Assembly: GCF_900090205.1 (NCBI RefSeq)
Contig: NZ_LT607802.1
Span: forward strand, 2,346,554-2,410,553
Reading direction: 5' to 3'
From: Vogesella sp. LIG4
GTDB lineage: Bacteria > Pseudomonadota > Gammaproteobacteria > Burkholderiales > Chromobacteriaceae
DNA length: 64,000 nt
In this document: positions 46,855-55,638 of the stretch, one piece after another
Layout: each line of letters starts with the position of its first letter
Numbering within the stretch: the stretch's first letter is position 1
Program-made: the position numbers and the translations under genes
The notes under the pieces: generated by a model
Seen by the model: the letters and a program-made list of their open reading frames with translations, nothing else
The model's database searches: none
Told to the model about the DNA's origin: nothing

Positions 46855-48387
46855 ATGAAAATTTTTAAGCAAAACAAACTGACGCTTGTTGTCACCACTA
46901 CTCTCTTACTACTGGCAACGCCCGCGGCATTCGCCTCACAACTTGTAACAACTGGCGGAATTCTCATTCCAACAGCTTTTGTTGGAAACCCTGGTACATA
47001 TAACGGCACAACGGTGACCGCTCCGTCCAGCTCTGGCAGCTATTTCCTGCTGAGTTCTCCGTTTGCCGCTAGTTCGGCATGGACCGTAACCGCGACCATT
47101 TCCGGCACTCCTTTTTTGGCTCTTTGCACCACTGCAAACTGCTCTTCATTTAGTCCGTATGGCATTAACGCGGCAAGTGGAAGCCTCAGCTTTACAAACT
47201 CCAATACAGCCAACGTTGGTACCGCCTATGGCCTGTTCTTTGGTAGCTTCTTTGGCACGACAACCTTCACCAACTTCAACCTTGTGTTCAACAGTACCCA
47301 GGTACAGAAGTCCACAACCGCTGTTCATAACAACACGGCCTACAATGCGGCAGGAGTTATCGATGAGACGCCTGCACTGCTGAGTCTCTTTACCAACGCC
47401 AATTTGTCCACTGATCAGCAAGTTTCCGCTGCCGTCAGCCAGATTTTGCCGTTACTCACCGGTGGCAGTTTCCAGGCCGTTAACGGGGCACTGTTCAACA
47501 TCAACCAAGTGATCGGGGGACGCCTACAGGGGGGCTCCTCGGGTGATGGCTACTTCACCGATAAGTACGTCTGGGTAAAGCCGTTCGGCTCCTGGGCTAA
47601 ACAGGATGATCAGAATGGTGTTAGCGGCTTCAAGGCCAATACCACCGGCCTCGCGGTGGGGGCCGATGCCAAGATCAGCCCGCAGCTTCGTCTGGGTGCC
47701 GCCTTTGCTTACGCCAAGAGCGATGTAGACAGTAATTCCAGTGCCGCAGCTCAGAGCAACAAGGTGGATGTGTTCCAGTTGGTGGGTTATGGCAGTTACG
47801 CGCTGCCGCAGAACCTGAACCTGGATTTCCAGGCAGACGTAGGCCAGAACCGTAATCACGGCGAGCGCACCATTGCCTTTACCAGCACTGTGGCTTCGTC
47901 CGTATACGACAGCTACACCGCCCATGCCGGCTTGGGGCTGGGTCGTAATTACCAGCTGAGTGAAAAAACCAGCGTTACCCCGGAGTTGCGTGCCGATTAC
48001 ACTTGGATCAAGGACAAGGCCTACCAGGAAAGTGGAGCCGGCCTGTTGAACCTCAACGTGGATAGCCGCAGCACCGAACAGTTTGTACTGGGTCTGGATG
48101 GCAAGCTGGATCACAAGCTCAACGACAGTACTACGCTGAATGCCAAACTGGGTGTGGGCTACGATACCTTGGCCAAGCGGAACAGTATTACTGCAACTTT
48201 TGCAGGTGCACCAGGTGCCGCATTCACTACTTACGGTCTGAATCCTGACCCGTGGATTGAACACGTTGGTCTGGGGTTGACTCATACCACCCAGTCTGGG
48301 GCCGAGCTCAGTATCAATTACGATGCCGAACACCGTGATGGCTACAACAACCAGACCGCTTCGCTGAAAGCGCGTTGGGCGTTTTAA
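46855..48387 (+). CDS. Autotransporter-type outer membrane protein
   Basis: 510-aa protein with a signal peptide (LTLVVTTTLLLLATPAAFA), a Ser/Thr/Asn-rich passenger of about 200 residues, and a C-terminal autotransporter beta-domain starting near YFTDKYVWVKPFGSWAKQDD. The last residues ASLKARWAF end in the Phe expected for outer membrane insertion. The passenger is short and has no protease motif that I see; two Cys pairs (LCTTANC) could form a disulfide. It is the main cargo gene of the element. Codon use is more A+T-rich in the passenger than in the barrel. Confidence 0.88.
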   Translation: MKIFKQNKLTLVVTTTLLLLATPAAFASQLVTTGGILIPTAFVGNPGTYNGTTVTAPSSSGSYFLLSSPFAASSAWTVTATISGTPFLALCTTANCSSFSPYGINAASGSLSFTNSNTANVGTAYGLFFGSFFGTTTFTNFNLVFNSTQVQKSTTAVHNNTAYNAAGVIDETPALLSLFTNANLSTDQQVSAAVSQILPLLTGGSFQAVNGALFNINQVIGGRLQGGSSGDGYFTDKYVWVKPFGSWAKQDDQNGVSGFKANTTGLAVGADAKISPQLRLGAAFAYAKSDVDSNSSAAAQSNKVDVFQLVGYGSYALPQNLNLDFQADVGQNRNHGERTIAFTSTVASSVYDSYTAHAGLGLGRNYQLSEKTSVTPELRADYTWIKDKAYQESGAGLLNLNVDSRSTEQFVLGLDGKLDHKLNDSTTLNAKLGVGYDTLAKRNSITATFAGAPGAAFTTYGLNPDPWIEHVGLGLTHTTQSGAELSINYDAEHRDGYNNQTASLKARWAF

Positions 48388-48397
48388 TCCATAGCGT

Positions 48398-48468
48398 AGG
48401 CCCATAGCCGGAATACTATGGGCTGTTTTGTCAAAAACCCGATGCTAATAAACTGGTGTCGGGTTTTT
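48398..48468 (+). terminator. Double terminator after the autotransporter gene
   Basis: First hairpin AGGCCCATAG / CTATGGGCT followed by GTTTTG (48398-48430). A second follows directly: AAAAACCCGA / TCGGGTTTTT with TCTTC after it (48433-48468), usable on both strands. Confidence 0.8.
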
Positions 48469-48564
48469 CTTCGTCCTGCCAGTTGCTGCGGTAACCGATG
48501 GAGTTTGCTATATTGACTACGTATTAAATGAACGTTATGAATTGTTGTCGGTTAGGGGAAGAAC

Positions 48565-49233
48565 ATGGCATCTGGTAAGTTCGTGGCGTACTACCGAGTC
48601 AGCACGGCAAAGCAGGGGCAGAGTGGTTTGGGCATGGAAGCTCAACAAGCCGCCGTAGCTGCATACCTCAACGGTGGCAACTGGGAACTGATCGACAACT
48701 TTCAGGAGGTCGAAACCGGCAAGGGCAGCAATGCGCTAGATAAACGCCCTCAGTTGAAAGCCGCGCTCGCGGCCTGCAGGAAGCATGGGGCAACACTCAT
48801 CATCGCTAAGCTGGATCGGCTAGCTCGTAATGTGCACTTCGTCTCAGGTTTACTGGAGGCTGGTGTTGATTTCGTTGCTGCAGATATGCCTCAGGCCAAC
48901 AAGGTCATGATTCAGATGCACGCGGTGATGTCGGAATGGGAGCGTGACCAGATCAGTGCACGTACTAAGGCTGCCCTGGCAGCAGCTAAGGCAAGGGGCG
49001 TTGTTCTCGGTAAGGCTGGTGCTGATAACCTGCGCCCTAATATTGAACAGCGGCAAGCGGCGGCGAAAGACTTCGTCAACAAGCTGCGAGGCATATTTAC
49101 TGGTATGCGTTCACGGGGGTTATCGCAGCGACAGATGGTCGAAGAACTGAATGTTCTAGGTATCAAAGCCAGCAGGGGCGGTGAATGGTCGCTACTGCAG
49201 GTACAGCGTGTGCTCAAGGCAATCGATAGCTAA
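48565..49233 (+). CDS. Serine recombinase (resolvase/invertase family)
   Basis: 222-aa recombinase with the N-terminal catalytic domain of the resolvase/invertase family: YYRVSTAKQ with the nucleophile Ser13, then AKLDRLARNVHF and the E-helix segment (SEWERDQISARTKAALAAAK). The C-terminal part ends in a helix-turn-helix-like segment (LSQRQMVEELNVLGIKASRGGEWSLLQVQRVL). It could act as a resolvase or invertase. No inverted repeats bracketing a switchable segment were seen. Start at 48565 follows GGGGAAGAAC. Confidence 0.88.
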   Translation: MASGKFVAYYRVSTAKQGQSGLGMEAQQAAVAAYLNGGNWELIDNFQEVETGKGSNALDKRPQLKAALAACRKHGATLIIAKLDRLARNVHFVSGLLEAGVDFVAADMPQANKVMIQMHAVMSEWERDQISARTKAALAAAKARGVVLGKAGADNLRPNIEQRQAAAKDFVNKLRGIFTGMRSRGLSQRQMVEELNVLGIKASRGGEWSLLQVQRVLKAIDS

Positions 49234-49356
49234 CGATTGGGGCGTATCGATCCAAAGCTGACGTCACCACATAGAAAAGCAGACGTGCAAAGTCTGACGT
49301 AAGGGAGGGCTGAAGCAGCGAAGCGATAGACGGGGGAGCTGGCAGACGCTCAGTTA

Positions 49357-49671
49357 CTACTGTGACCGTTTAATTGCACTGGCTAATTCCCACGCTTTAC
49401 TACTAAGCACGGTGAACCGTTCATTCAGTCCTGTGTGCTCAGGCTTCCATTCAATAACACCGTCTTTATTGTTTTGGCCAAGTACAACATCGTTCAATGA
49501 ACCCATGCCACCATATGCTGAAAGAAGAAGCTCGATACCCGAGTAATCTGAGTTGAGCAGACGCGCTCTTACTTTCAGTACCCAGCCGCTCCAGTAGGTG
49601 TTTCCATCGCTTTCGAGAACGGAAGCGAGTTCATCCAGCACGCTGACTAGCTCTTGAGTTTTGGGGCCCAA
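49357..49671 (-). CDS. Hypothetical protein (104 aa)
   Basis: 104-aa acidic to neutral protein with no signal peptide, starting MGPKTQELVSVLDELASVLE and containing LLSAYGGMGSLNDVVLGQNN. The latter motif occurs in small domain-of-unknown-function proteins as I remember them, but I cannot name the family with confidence. It is predicted to be cytoplasmic and mostly helical. It lies on the reverse strand, facing the recombinase gene. Confidence 0.65.
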   Translation of the reverse strand: MGPKTQELVSVLDELASVLESDGNTYWSGWVLKVRARLLNSDYSGIELLLSAYGGMGSLNDVVLGQNNKDGVIEWKPEHTGLNERFTVLSSKAWELASAIKRSQ

Positions 49672-49902
49672 TTTATATGCACCTAACAGTTATACGGATA
49701 GAGTTCAGTTGTGCCCCTCCCCCAGGTGAACGACTGCTTACAGCAGAATTTTGACTGGCTGCAACTGGCTGCTAGCTAATAGCAGACAAAATGCTTCACT
49801 GAGTAGCTCTCGTGGGGCTTGCGCTAGGTATCGACCCTTGGTGGACAATTACCACCTGTCATTCCGGCCGTTCAATGTGAGAGTAAGTGGCCTCGCAGTG
49901 CA

Positions 49903-50772
49903 TCATTCGTCAGTTGCATGCGATACAGCAACTTGCTCTGTACCGATGATGACCTTTTGGGTAAACACGTTCCTATGCTGTTCGTTATTCATGTCGAAAT
50001 GACCAACTACAACATGATACTCGGGCATATCGAATGCAGGAAATAGCCTGATCCCTGCGATGATTACTGGTCGCATAGGTTCCTTTATATGGACGGTGAT
50101 GCCTAGCAGGTGTGCCCCTTTGGGGTCTGGTGTTGGTAGTTCTTCGTTTCCACCTACAACGTGACAGACATTCGTGGTTCGACACATGATCGTATCCAGT
50201 GTCATTTGCATCGGCGTGAAATTGCCTAGTCCAATTTCAGCCACAACATACGAGTAAGCGATTTTCGCTATCTGCCGCGCAAACTCCACCGGAACCGCTA
50301 GTAACTTGATCATTCTGTCCCAGTGGTACTGCTCTATGAACGCATCTAGCTCTTTCTTGTTGAACAGGGAGATGGGAATCCACGTGTTTATCTCGACTTC
50401 TGGTGGGTAACCCTGAAAATAGGTGGCCAGCTGGTACTTGTACACAAACAGCATTACCGGGTGATCGAGAACGGGCACATACGCAGTGCCCTTCTTCCCA
50501 TTTGGCATCAGCGTGCCAATCTTCATGGTTTCCGGCCGTTGCTTCTTGTTCCGGGTCTGGACGTTGTGTTTGATTCTGAAGTGCCCAAAGATTCGCCGGG
50601 CTACGGTCATCTCATAGGGTTGGATGATCTTCTCGCACTGATGGCAGCTTGCCTTAGGCAGTACCATTCCGCCATTTAGAGCAAATGGGATGATGTGCTC
50701 ATCCCCTAAATCTGTTGTCGGACTATCACAGTAGATGCATTGGCCGACTGGTGGATAGTAGAACGTTGGCAC
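49903..50772 (-). CDS. HNH-motif protein (putative nuclease)
   Basis: 289-aa protein. Its N-terminus has two Cys pairs (C12-x2-C15 and C43-x2-C46) around DLGDEHIIPFALNGG, the zinc-binding HNH layout (GDEHIIP). The rest is a longer domain that I do not recognise. HNH proteins of this kind are common in islands and defence loci, but nuclease activity is only inferred. The start is GTG at 50772, supported by AAGGGGGG 6 bp upstream. Confidence 0.75.
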   Translation of the reverse strand: MPTFYYPPVGQCIYCDSPTTDLGDEHIIPFALNGGMVLPKASCHQCEKIIQPYEMTVARRIFGHFRIKHNVQTRNKKQRPETMKIGTLMPNGKKGTAYVPVLDHPVMLFVYKYQLATYFQGYPPEVEINTWIPISLFNKKELDAFIEQYHWDRMIKLLAVPVEFARQIAKIAYSYVVAEIGLGNFTPMQMTLDTIMCRTTNVCHVVGGNEELPTPDPKGAHLLGITVHIKEPMRPVIIAGIRLFPAFDMPEYHVVVGHFDMNNEQHRNVFTQKVIIGTEQVAVSHATDE

Positions 50773-51380
50773 AACAAGCCCCCCTTATAAGTATATGGTG
50801 CTCGAATGTCTGCAATGCTGATCCTAGAACTAAGTCCGCTCCTGGCCGATAGCTGCCATGGTAGCACATTGACATGTCATCTGCTTCTGGGCGACACAGC
50901 TGGTTGCAAGCCGGATTCGTGGTGGCGACACCTGTGACTAGATACCGCGGAATATGAACCTAACCTCAGCAGCAATACCCTAGCCCGCAAACGCGGGCTT
51001 TTCCATATGCATCCCTTGTCCATTCGTAGAGCTAGTCACACGGCTGCATGCGCTGTAGACACGGCTCCTACATGGGCCTGGGTTGTGCACGTTCAGGCTT
51101 GGTCACTGCCGCGTGGAACACCAGCCTAGCCCTTCTATGATATTTCAATTTCTCATCGCTTAAGCTACCCCCGGCTTACGCAAATGCTCAGCGGCCCTCG
51201 CAATCTGGAGTTTTTCGTATTTATTCATTCAAAGAATTGCATCGTGCACATGGTTTCATATGCATTTAAAGTGTTGTTTAAATGTATTTTGCTATTATTT
51301 GATGTATTTTGCTAAGCCGCACAGTGGCAAGCGCAATCCAATCTATGGCTGCGCATACACTATGGCTAGTATTTGATGTT
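50773..51380. other. Intergenic stretch with a terminator, no gene seen
   Basis: 608 bp inside the element. A hairpin AGCCCGC / GCGGGCT followed by TTTTCC lies at 50982-51003. The part after 51200 is very A+T-rich. No coding frame is supported. Confidence 0.5.
50982..51003 (+). terminator. Intrinsic terminator inside the element
   Basis: Stem AGCCCGC / GCGGGCT with an AAAC loop followed by TTTT. No gene is seen directly upstream on the forward strand, so it may mark a lost gene or a small RNA. Confidence 0.6.
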
Positions 51381-51905
51381 TTATCCTATTTCTTTGTGGT
51401 GGCCATGTTGTTTTTTTAAGTGGGAGGTAATGGTATTGACACAAATGCGGGCCGCGCTGGATAATTTCCTAGAGTGGCTTTCAGATGCCCAAGTTATTTC
51501 TCGTATGGTTTGAGTTTCTATTTGTTCTGCGTTGGAAATTATAATGAAAATGTCTTCTTTTACTAGGCCTCTTGTTCCACCGTAATCTAGGCTACAAGCC
51601 CCTGTAATAATGTCATCAAGAAAAGGGTGTTTTTCAGTTGCTTCCTCAAATGATGCAAAATCATGAAGTAGTGCACGGCATATATCATTTTTAAGAACCT
51701 TCGGTTTTCTTCCGCGATTTGAATTCTTTGGCGTGCTTTCAATTTTTACTATTTTTGAAGGGAGGTCTGGTAGTGGGCTATTGAGCTCATCGAAGCTATT
51801 GATGATGATTTTTTTCGGTAAACTTTCTAATTTAATGCTAAGGGGGAAAGTTTCGCCAGTGTCTTTTGCTACTACCCAGTGAATATGACGGTTATTTTCT
51901 ATCAT
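51381..51905 (-). CDS. Hypothetical protein (174 aa)
   Basis: 174-aa protein, A+T-rich codon use unlike the neighbours. It starts MIENNRHIHWVVAKDTGETF and has an AT-hook-like patch (NRGRKPKVLK, about residues 64-73) and a His/Lys-rich tail (HLKKQHGHHKEIG). No signal peptide or membrane helix is seen. I do not recognise a family. The A+T-richness suggests recent transfer with the element. Confidence 0.6.
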   Translation of the reverse strand: MIENNRHIHWVVAKDTGETFPLSIKLESLPKKIIINSFDELNSPLPDLPSKIVKIESTPKNSNRGRKPKVLKNDICRALLHDFASFEEATEKHPFLDDIITGACSLDYGGTRGLVKEDIFIIISNAEQIETQTIREITWASESHSRKLSSAARICVNTITSHLKKQHGHHKEIG

Positions 51906-52666
51906 TATTGTTGTTATCGTTTTGGTGTGCCTGTCTGAATTTGCCTTTTGATTGAGGGTGCCGATTATCTAGGAAAAGGTCAGGGCGAAGGCATGCCTTC
52001 AGACATAGGTGGAAATGCAGGGGGCTGAATTTCGATCACCTAAAGAAGGCGGTTGTGAAGAGGTAAACGTAGGGCACTGCCTGAATTTCGATCACCTAAA
52101 GAAGAGGGATGGCGAATGGCAGTGGGCAGATAGAAATACAGGGGGCCTGAATTTCGATCACCTAAAGAGAGGGGATGATTGAGCGCTTGTTACTGTAGCC
52201 TGGGTGGAGCAATGGTTAGGCCGAAGATTGTGGCCTAGGTGGTACTGGACATGGACTCGAATGAATGTCGAACAGCGTTTTTATGCTTAACTTGGCAATA
52301 GTTCTTTGCCTCTACTGTTACGGTAACATGAAAAGGATATGAGTCAAGTGCAGCTCTGCCCGCAAGCATTGCTGATGATGGGGGCTGGGTAGATTGCGGG
52401 TATCAATAATCAATTTGCATTGTTGTATGCTGTAGGGGGGATTCATTTCATTCATCCCGCCCCTACGGTGTGTGCTTCAGAAACACCAATCAATAAGGGT
52501 AGGCTAAGCATTACCCCGTGATGGAGGTGAGGGCGAGTAGCCCTTGCCGACTGAACGATCAAGCAATTGAAATTTGTTTTACAGGATTGATTAGATGAAA
52601 TAAAACATGCCTATGTTAATATGGTTTCCTATTTAATGATAGTCAATAATATCTATTGACTGATTT
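51906..52666. other. Non-coding stretch between unknown gene and integrase
   Basis: 761 bp with no supported gene. It holds three iteron-like direct repeats (52025-52168) and, nearer the integrase stop, a very A+T-rich block at about 52560-52670. It may be an origin, a recombinase arm-site region or the remnant end of an insertion sequence. Confidence 0.5.
52025..52168. repeat. Three 22-bp iteron-like direct repeats
   Basis: Exact copies of a 22-bp word that contains TGAATTTCGATCACCTAAAG, at 52025-52046, 52081-52102 and 52147-52168. Start-to-start distances are 56 and 66 bp, near whole turns of the helix. Copies 1 and 3 share extra upstream sequence (AAATRCAGGGGGC). Confidence 0.9.
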
Positions 52667-53860
52667 TTAAAAACTTCCTATTGAGATTTTAGATTGATTT
52701 TGTTGGTTAATTTCCTTCGTGTATAGCAATTCCGTAATATGGGTGTTTATTCGTTGTATTGGTGTGGCCAAGTCGTCAGCAGTAAAGCGAATGTAATGAA
52801 GTTGGGTTACATCTGCACCTGCATGGTGATTTAGTAATGCTTTGATTTGATAGGCGTTTAGCCCAAGCTTTGCAGCTTGAGAGGCAAATGTTCGCCGCAG
52901 GGTATGGGCGGTAAATGTGATGCCAGTCTTCTGGGCAATGACAGAACACCAGTTTCTAATCTGGGCGGGGAATAGGGCAGTAGTTGGCCCTTTACCTGCA
53001 CATAGTCGCTGCAGGATAGATTCAAGTTCCTGACTGATAGGTAGGGTATGTGGCTTGCCGTTCTTAGTGTCCTGCAGGCTGAGGAGCCTGTTCTTGAAGT
53101 CGATGCAGGATGGGGTGAGCTTTAGTAGCTCTGAGAGGCGTAGCCCCGTGTAGAGCCCTGTGAGCGCAAATAACCGCTTGTGCTCGCTTACCTTCGCCAG
53201 CCCATCACCAAGTTGCCGAATCTGGCTATCAAGCAATACGTCATCTTTAGCCTTAGTGCGTTTCTTCTCGCCCGATGCTGTCAGTGCAGTGAACACATCC
53301 GGCAGTTCGACTTCCTGTGTTGCACCCCACCAGCGCCAGATAGCTTTGAGCAGCGTGACGGCTGCGTTTGCTTTGGCTACAGAAATGTTGCTTTTGAGCC
53401 CTGCATACAGCTTCCGTACTTGTTGTGATGTCAGAGCCAGTAGTGGCTTTCCAGCGTACTCAGATAGGTACAACCGCAGGGTTTTGCTATAGGTGGCCAG
53501 CGTGGTGGGCTTAAGCTGCTTGGCCTTGGTGTACTGCTGATACACCTCCTGCAGGGTAGGGGAGGTAGTTGCTTCAGGTTGGTGTGGCAGGGAAGGGCCA
53601 GAGGCGGCTATGGCATAGGTGTCGCGGTTTTGCTGTAGCCAATGAATGCAGCGGGCTCTTGCCATCTCGGCAGGGACTACAGGCCAAGTCCCGAGCTTGA
53701 TGGTGACGCGTTTGCTTCTGACAGTCGAACGGAAGTACCAGACCTTGGCCCTGCGGCCAACACGCAAAGTAAACCCCGGAATCCGAGTGTCCTTGTATTC
53801 GACACGATCATCCGGGGTCTTGAGCCTGGCAATGGCGCTGTCAGTCAGGTGAATTTTCAT
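52667..53860 (-). CDS. Tyrosine integrase (P4-type)
   Basis: 397-aa phage/island integrase. The N-terminal arm-binding domain (VEYKDTRIPGFTLRVGRRAKVWYF) is of the DUF4102 type seen in P4-like integrases. The catalytic domain has Arg in LTGLYTGLRLSELL, HTLRRTFASQ, the HHAG segment and nucleophile Tyr356 in TQLHYIRF. It is placed at the right end of the element, 75 bp from the rlmD end it uses, which is the normal place for an integrase beside its attachment site. One copy of GTTGGCCGCA (complement at 53752) lies inside. Confidence 0.92.
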   Translation of the reverse strand: MKIHLTDSAIARLKTPDDRVEYKDTRIPGFTLRVGRRAKVWYFRSTVRSKRVTIKLGTWPVVPAEMARARCIHWLQQNRDTYAIAASGPSLPHQPEATTSPTLQEVYQQYTKAKQLKPTTLATYSKTLRLYLSEYAGKPLLALTSQQVRKLYAGLKSNISVAKANAAVTLLKAIWRWWGATQEVELPDVFTALTASGEKKRTKAKDDVLLDSQIRQLGDGLAKVSEHKRLFALTGLYTGLRLSELLKLTPSCIDFKNRLLSLQDTKNGKPHTLPISQELESILQRLCAGKGPTTALFPAQIRNWCSVIAQKTGITFTAHTLRRTFASQAAKLGLNAYQIKALLNHHAGADVTQLHYIRFTADDLATPIQRINTHITELLYTKEINQQNQSKISIGSF

Positions 53861-53928
53861 GTTCCGCTCTGGGGTGAAACTGGGGTCGAGCGATACAAAA
53901 ACTCATCTAAAGCAGCAGTGCTTCGCGC

Positions 53929-55512
53929 TTACTCCGCCTCACTACCACCTTCCGCCTGCCGTGCCTCGTAAGCAGCGCGCTTGTCGGCATTGGCCTGGGT
54001 GCGGGCGTGGAACTCGGCGGTGCGGGCAGCCTTTGCGGCCAACCTTTCGGCTTTTTCCGCGGCCTGCTGCTCGGCCAGCGTGGCTTCGCGCTCCAGGCGG
54101 GCGGCAATAGCGATCTCGCGAGCGGCAGCGCGCTGCGCTTCTTCCTCTGCTTCCATCGCTTCCAGCTCGGCGCGGGTCTTGCACGGGCCGGTCTTTTCGA
54201 ACCAGGCAATGGACTCCACGTGCGCGGTGTGCGGGAACATGTTAACGATGCCGGCGGATTTCAGCGTGTAGCCCTTGGTGTGCACCAGCACGCCGGCGTC
54301 GCGCGCCAGGGTGGACGGGTTGCAGGACACGTACACGATGCGCTGCGGCGCGGTCTCCTCGGTAATGGCCTTCACCAGCTGGATGGCGCCGTCGCGCGGC
54401 GGGTCGATCAGCATCTTGTCGAACTTACCCAGCGCGGCGAACGATTCCTCGGTCACCTCGAACAGGTTGGCCATCTCGTAGCTCACCTTGTGCTGCAGCT
54501 GGTTGTGGGTGGCGTTTTCCACCGCGCGCTTCACCAGCGCTTCGCTGCCTTCCATGCCGTGCACGTCGGCGCCGCTGCGCGCGATCGGCAGGGTGAAGTT
54601 GCCGATGCCGCAGAACATGTCGGCGATGCGCTCGCCGGCCTTGGGGTCCAGCAGGCGTAGCGCACGGCTCACCATCACGTTGTTGATTTCCGGGTTCACC
54701 TGGGTGAATTCGGTGGGGTAGTACGGCATTTCCACGTTGAAGTCGCGCAGGCGGTAGGTGAGCTTGGGGGCATCCAGCGGGTAGATCGGGTAACAGGTAT
54801 CCGGGCCTTTGGGCTGCAGCCAGATCTGCAGCGGGCGCTTGGGCTGCGAATACTGGTCGGAGAACTTCTTCAGGATGTCGAAGTCTGCATCGGTAATGGC
54901 TTCCATATTGCGGAACACCAGGATGTCCACTTCGGCGCCCACGGCAACTTCCACCTGCGGCATGCGGTTGTTGATCGACAGCTTGATGATCATTTCGCGC
55001 AGCGGCACGATGAGGTCGGAGATGTGCTTGGGCAGCACATGGCATTCGCGCATGTCGGCAATGAAGCTGGAGCGCTTCTCGTGGAAGCCCACCAGCACGC
55101 CGCCTTTTTTCTCCACCAGGCGCGCCGACAGGCGGGCGCGGTGGCGATAGCCCCAGGTCGGGCCGGCAATCGGGGTCATCACGACTTGCGGCTGTACTTT
55201 GCCAAGGCGGGTGAGGTTGTCTTCCAGTACGCGTTGCTTGATGGCTACCTGGGCGCTGAATTCCACGTGCTGCATCGAGCAGCCGCCGCAAACGCCAAAG
55301 TGCGGGCACGCCGGCGTGGTACGCATATAGCTGTCTTTGACGATATCGACAGCAACGGCGTTCTCGTAACTGGGCTTTTTGCGGAAGCTGCTGTAGCTCA
55401 CGGTTTCGTAGGGCAGGGCGCCTTCGATGAAGATGGTCTTGCCGTCGATGTGGGCAACACCCCGACCTTCGTGGTCCAGTGATTCGATATGTGCAAGCTG
55501 CTGTTGAGTCAT
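53929..55512 (-). CDS. rlmD: 23S rRNA (uracil-1939-C5)-methyltransferase RlmD
   Basis: 527-aa RumA/RlmD. After an N-terminal TRAM domain ([18 protein letters not shown]) come the iron-sulfur Cys residues ([15 protein letters not shown]), the SAM motif ([16 protein letters not shown]), the DPPRDGA segment and the catalytic Cys in [13 protein letters not shown] long Ala/Glu/Arg coiled-coil tail of about 80 residues follows the enzyme core. Its last ~105 codons lie in the element-side direct repeat and probably came with the element, replacing the original end now at 46110-46448. The ATG at 55512 was chosen as the canonical start. Confidence 0.95.
   Translation of the reverse strand: MTQQQLAHIESLDHEGRGVAHIDGKTIFIEGALPYETVSYSSFRKKPSYENAVAVDIVKDSYMRTTPACPHFGVCGGCSMQHVEFSAQVAIKQRVLEDNLTRLGKVQPQVVMTPIAGPTWGYRHRARLSARLVEKKGGVLVGFHEKRSSFIADMRECHVLPKHISDLIVPLREMIIKLSINNRMPQVEVAVGAEVDILVFRNMEAITDADFDILKKFSDQYSQPKRPLQIWLQPKGPDTCYPIYPLDAPKLTYRLRDFNVEMPYYPTEFTQVNPEINNVMVSRALRLLDPKAGERIADMFCGIGNFTLPIARSGADVHGMEGSEALVKRAVENATHNQLQHKVSYEMANLFEVTEESFAALGKFDKMLIDPPRDGAIQLVKAITEETAPQRIVYVSCNPSTLARDAGVLVHTKGYTLKSAGIVNMFPHTAHVESIAWFEKTGPCKTRAELEAMEAEEEAQRAAAREIAIAARLEREATLAEQQAAEKAERLAAKAARTAEFHARTQANADKRAAYEARQAEGGSEAE
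53936..54249. repeat. Right 314-bp direct repeat (att side) of the integrated element
   Basis: Partner of 46135-46448; it lies inside rlmD and supplies the present 3' end of the gene. Identity begins at ATCGTTAAC in gene direction. Confidence 0.85.
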
Positions 55513-55638
55513 TGTTTTGTAAGTCAAAATGCGATAACAAAGACGACAATTGTCGCAGAAACCAGGGTAAAACGCACGGTGATGGCAGTTCACGATTACA
55601 GGGCAACACGGGCAGGTTCATCTGCTACCATCTCGGCT

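Larger units (their letters stand above)
46449..54249. mobile_element. 7.8-kb integrated element in the 3' end of rlmD
   Basis: Bounded by the 314-bp direct repeats. It codes for a tyrosine integrase next to the right end, a serine recombinase, an autotransporter, an HNH-motif protein and two unknown proteins. There are no phage structural genes and no conjugation genes, so it looks like a small genomic island or a satellite. Several parts are clearly richer in A+T than the flanks (51200-52700 most of all). The dispersed 10-mer GTTGGCCGCA occurs only once inside it before the duplicated gene end. Confidence 0.8.

Noticed and set aside
48398..49233. Invertible DNA segment controlled by the serine recombinase
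   Set aside because: I looked for inverted repeats on both sides of the recombinase gene and of the autotransporter promoter and found no matching pair other than terminators and short operator dyads.
52025..52168. Possible CRISPR array
   Set aside because: Only three repeats of 22 bp with gaps of 34 and 44 bp, unequal spacing and no cas genes; better described as iteron-like repeats.
46449..54249. Prophage
   Set aside because: An integrase is present but there are no head, tail, lysis or packaging genes; the content fits a small island or satellite.
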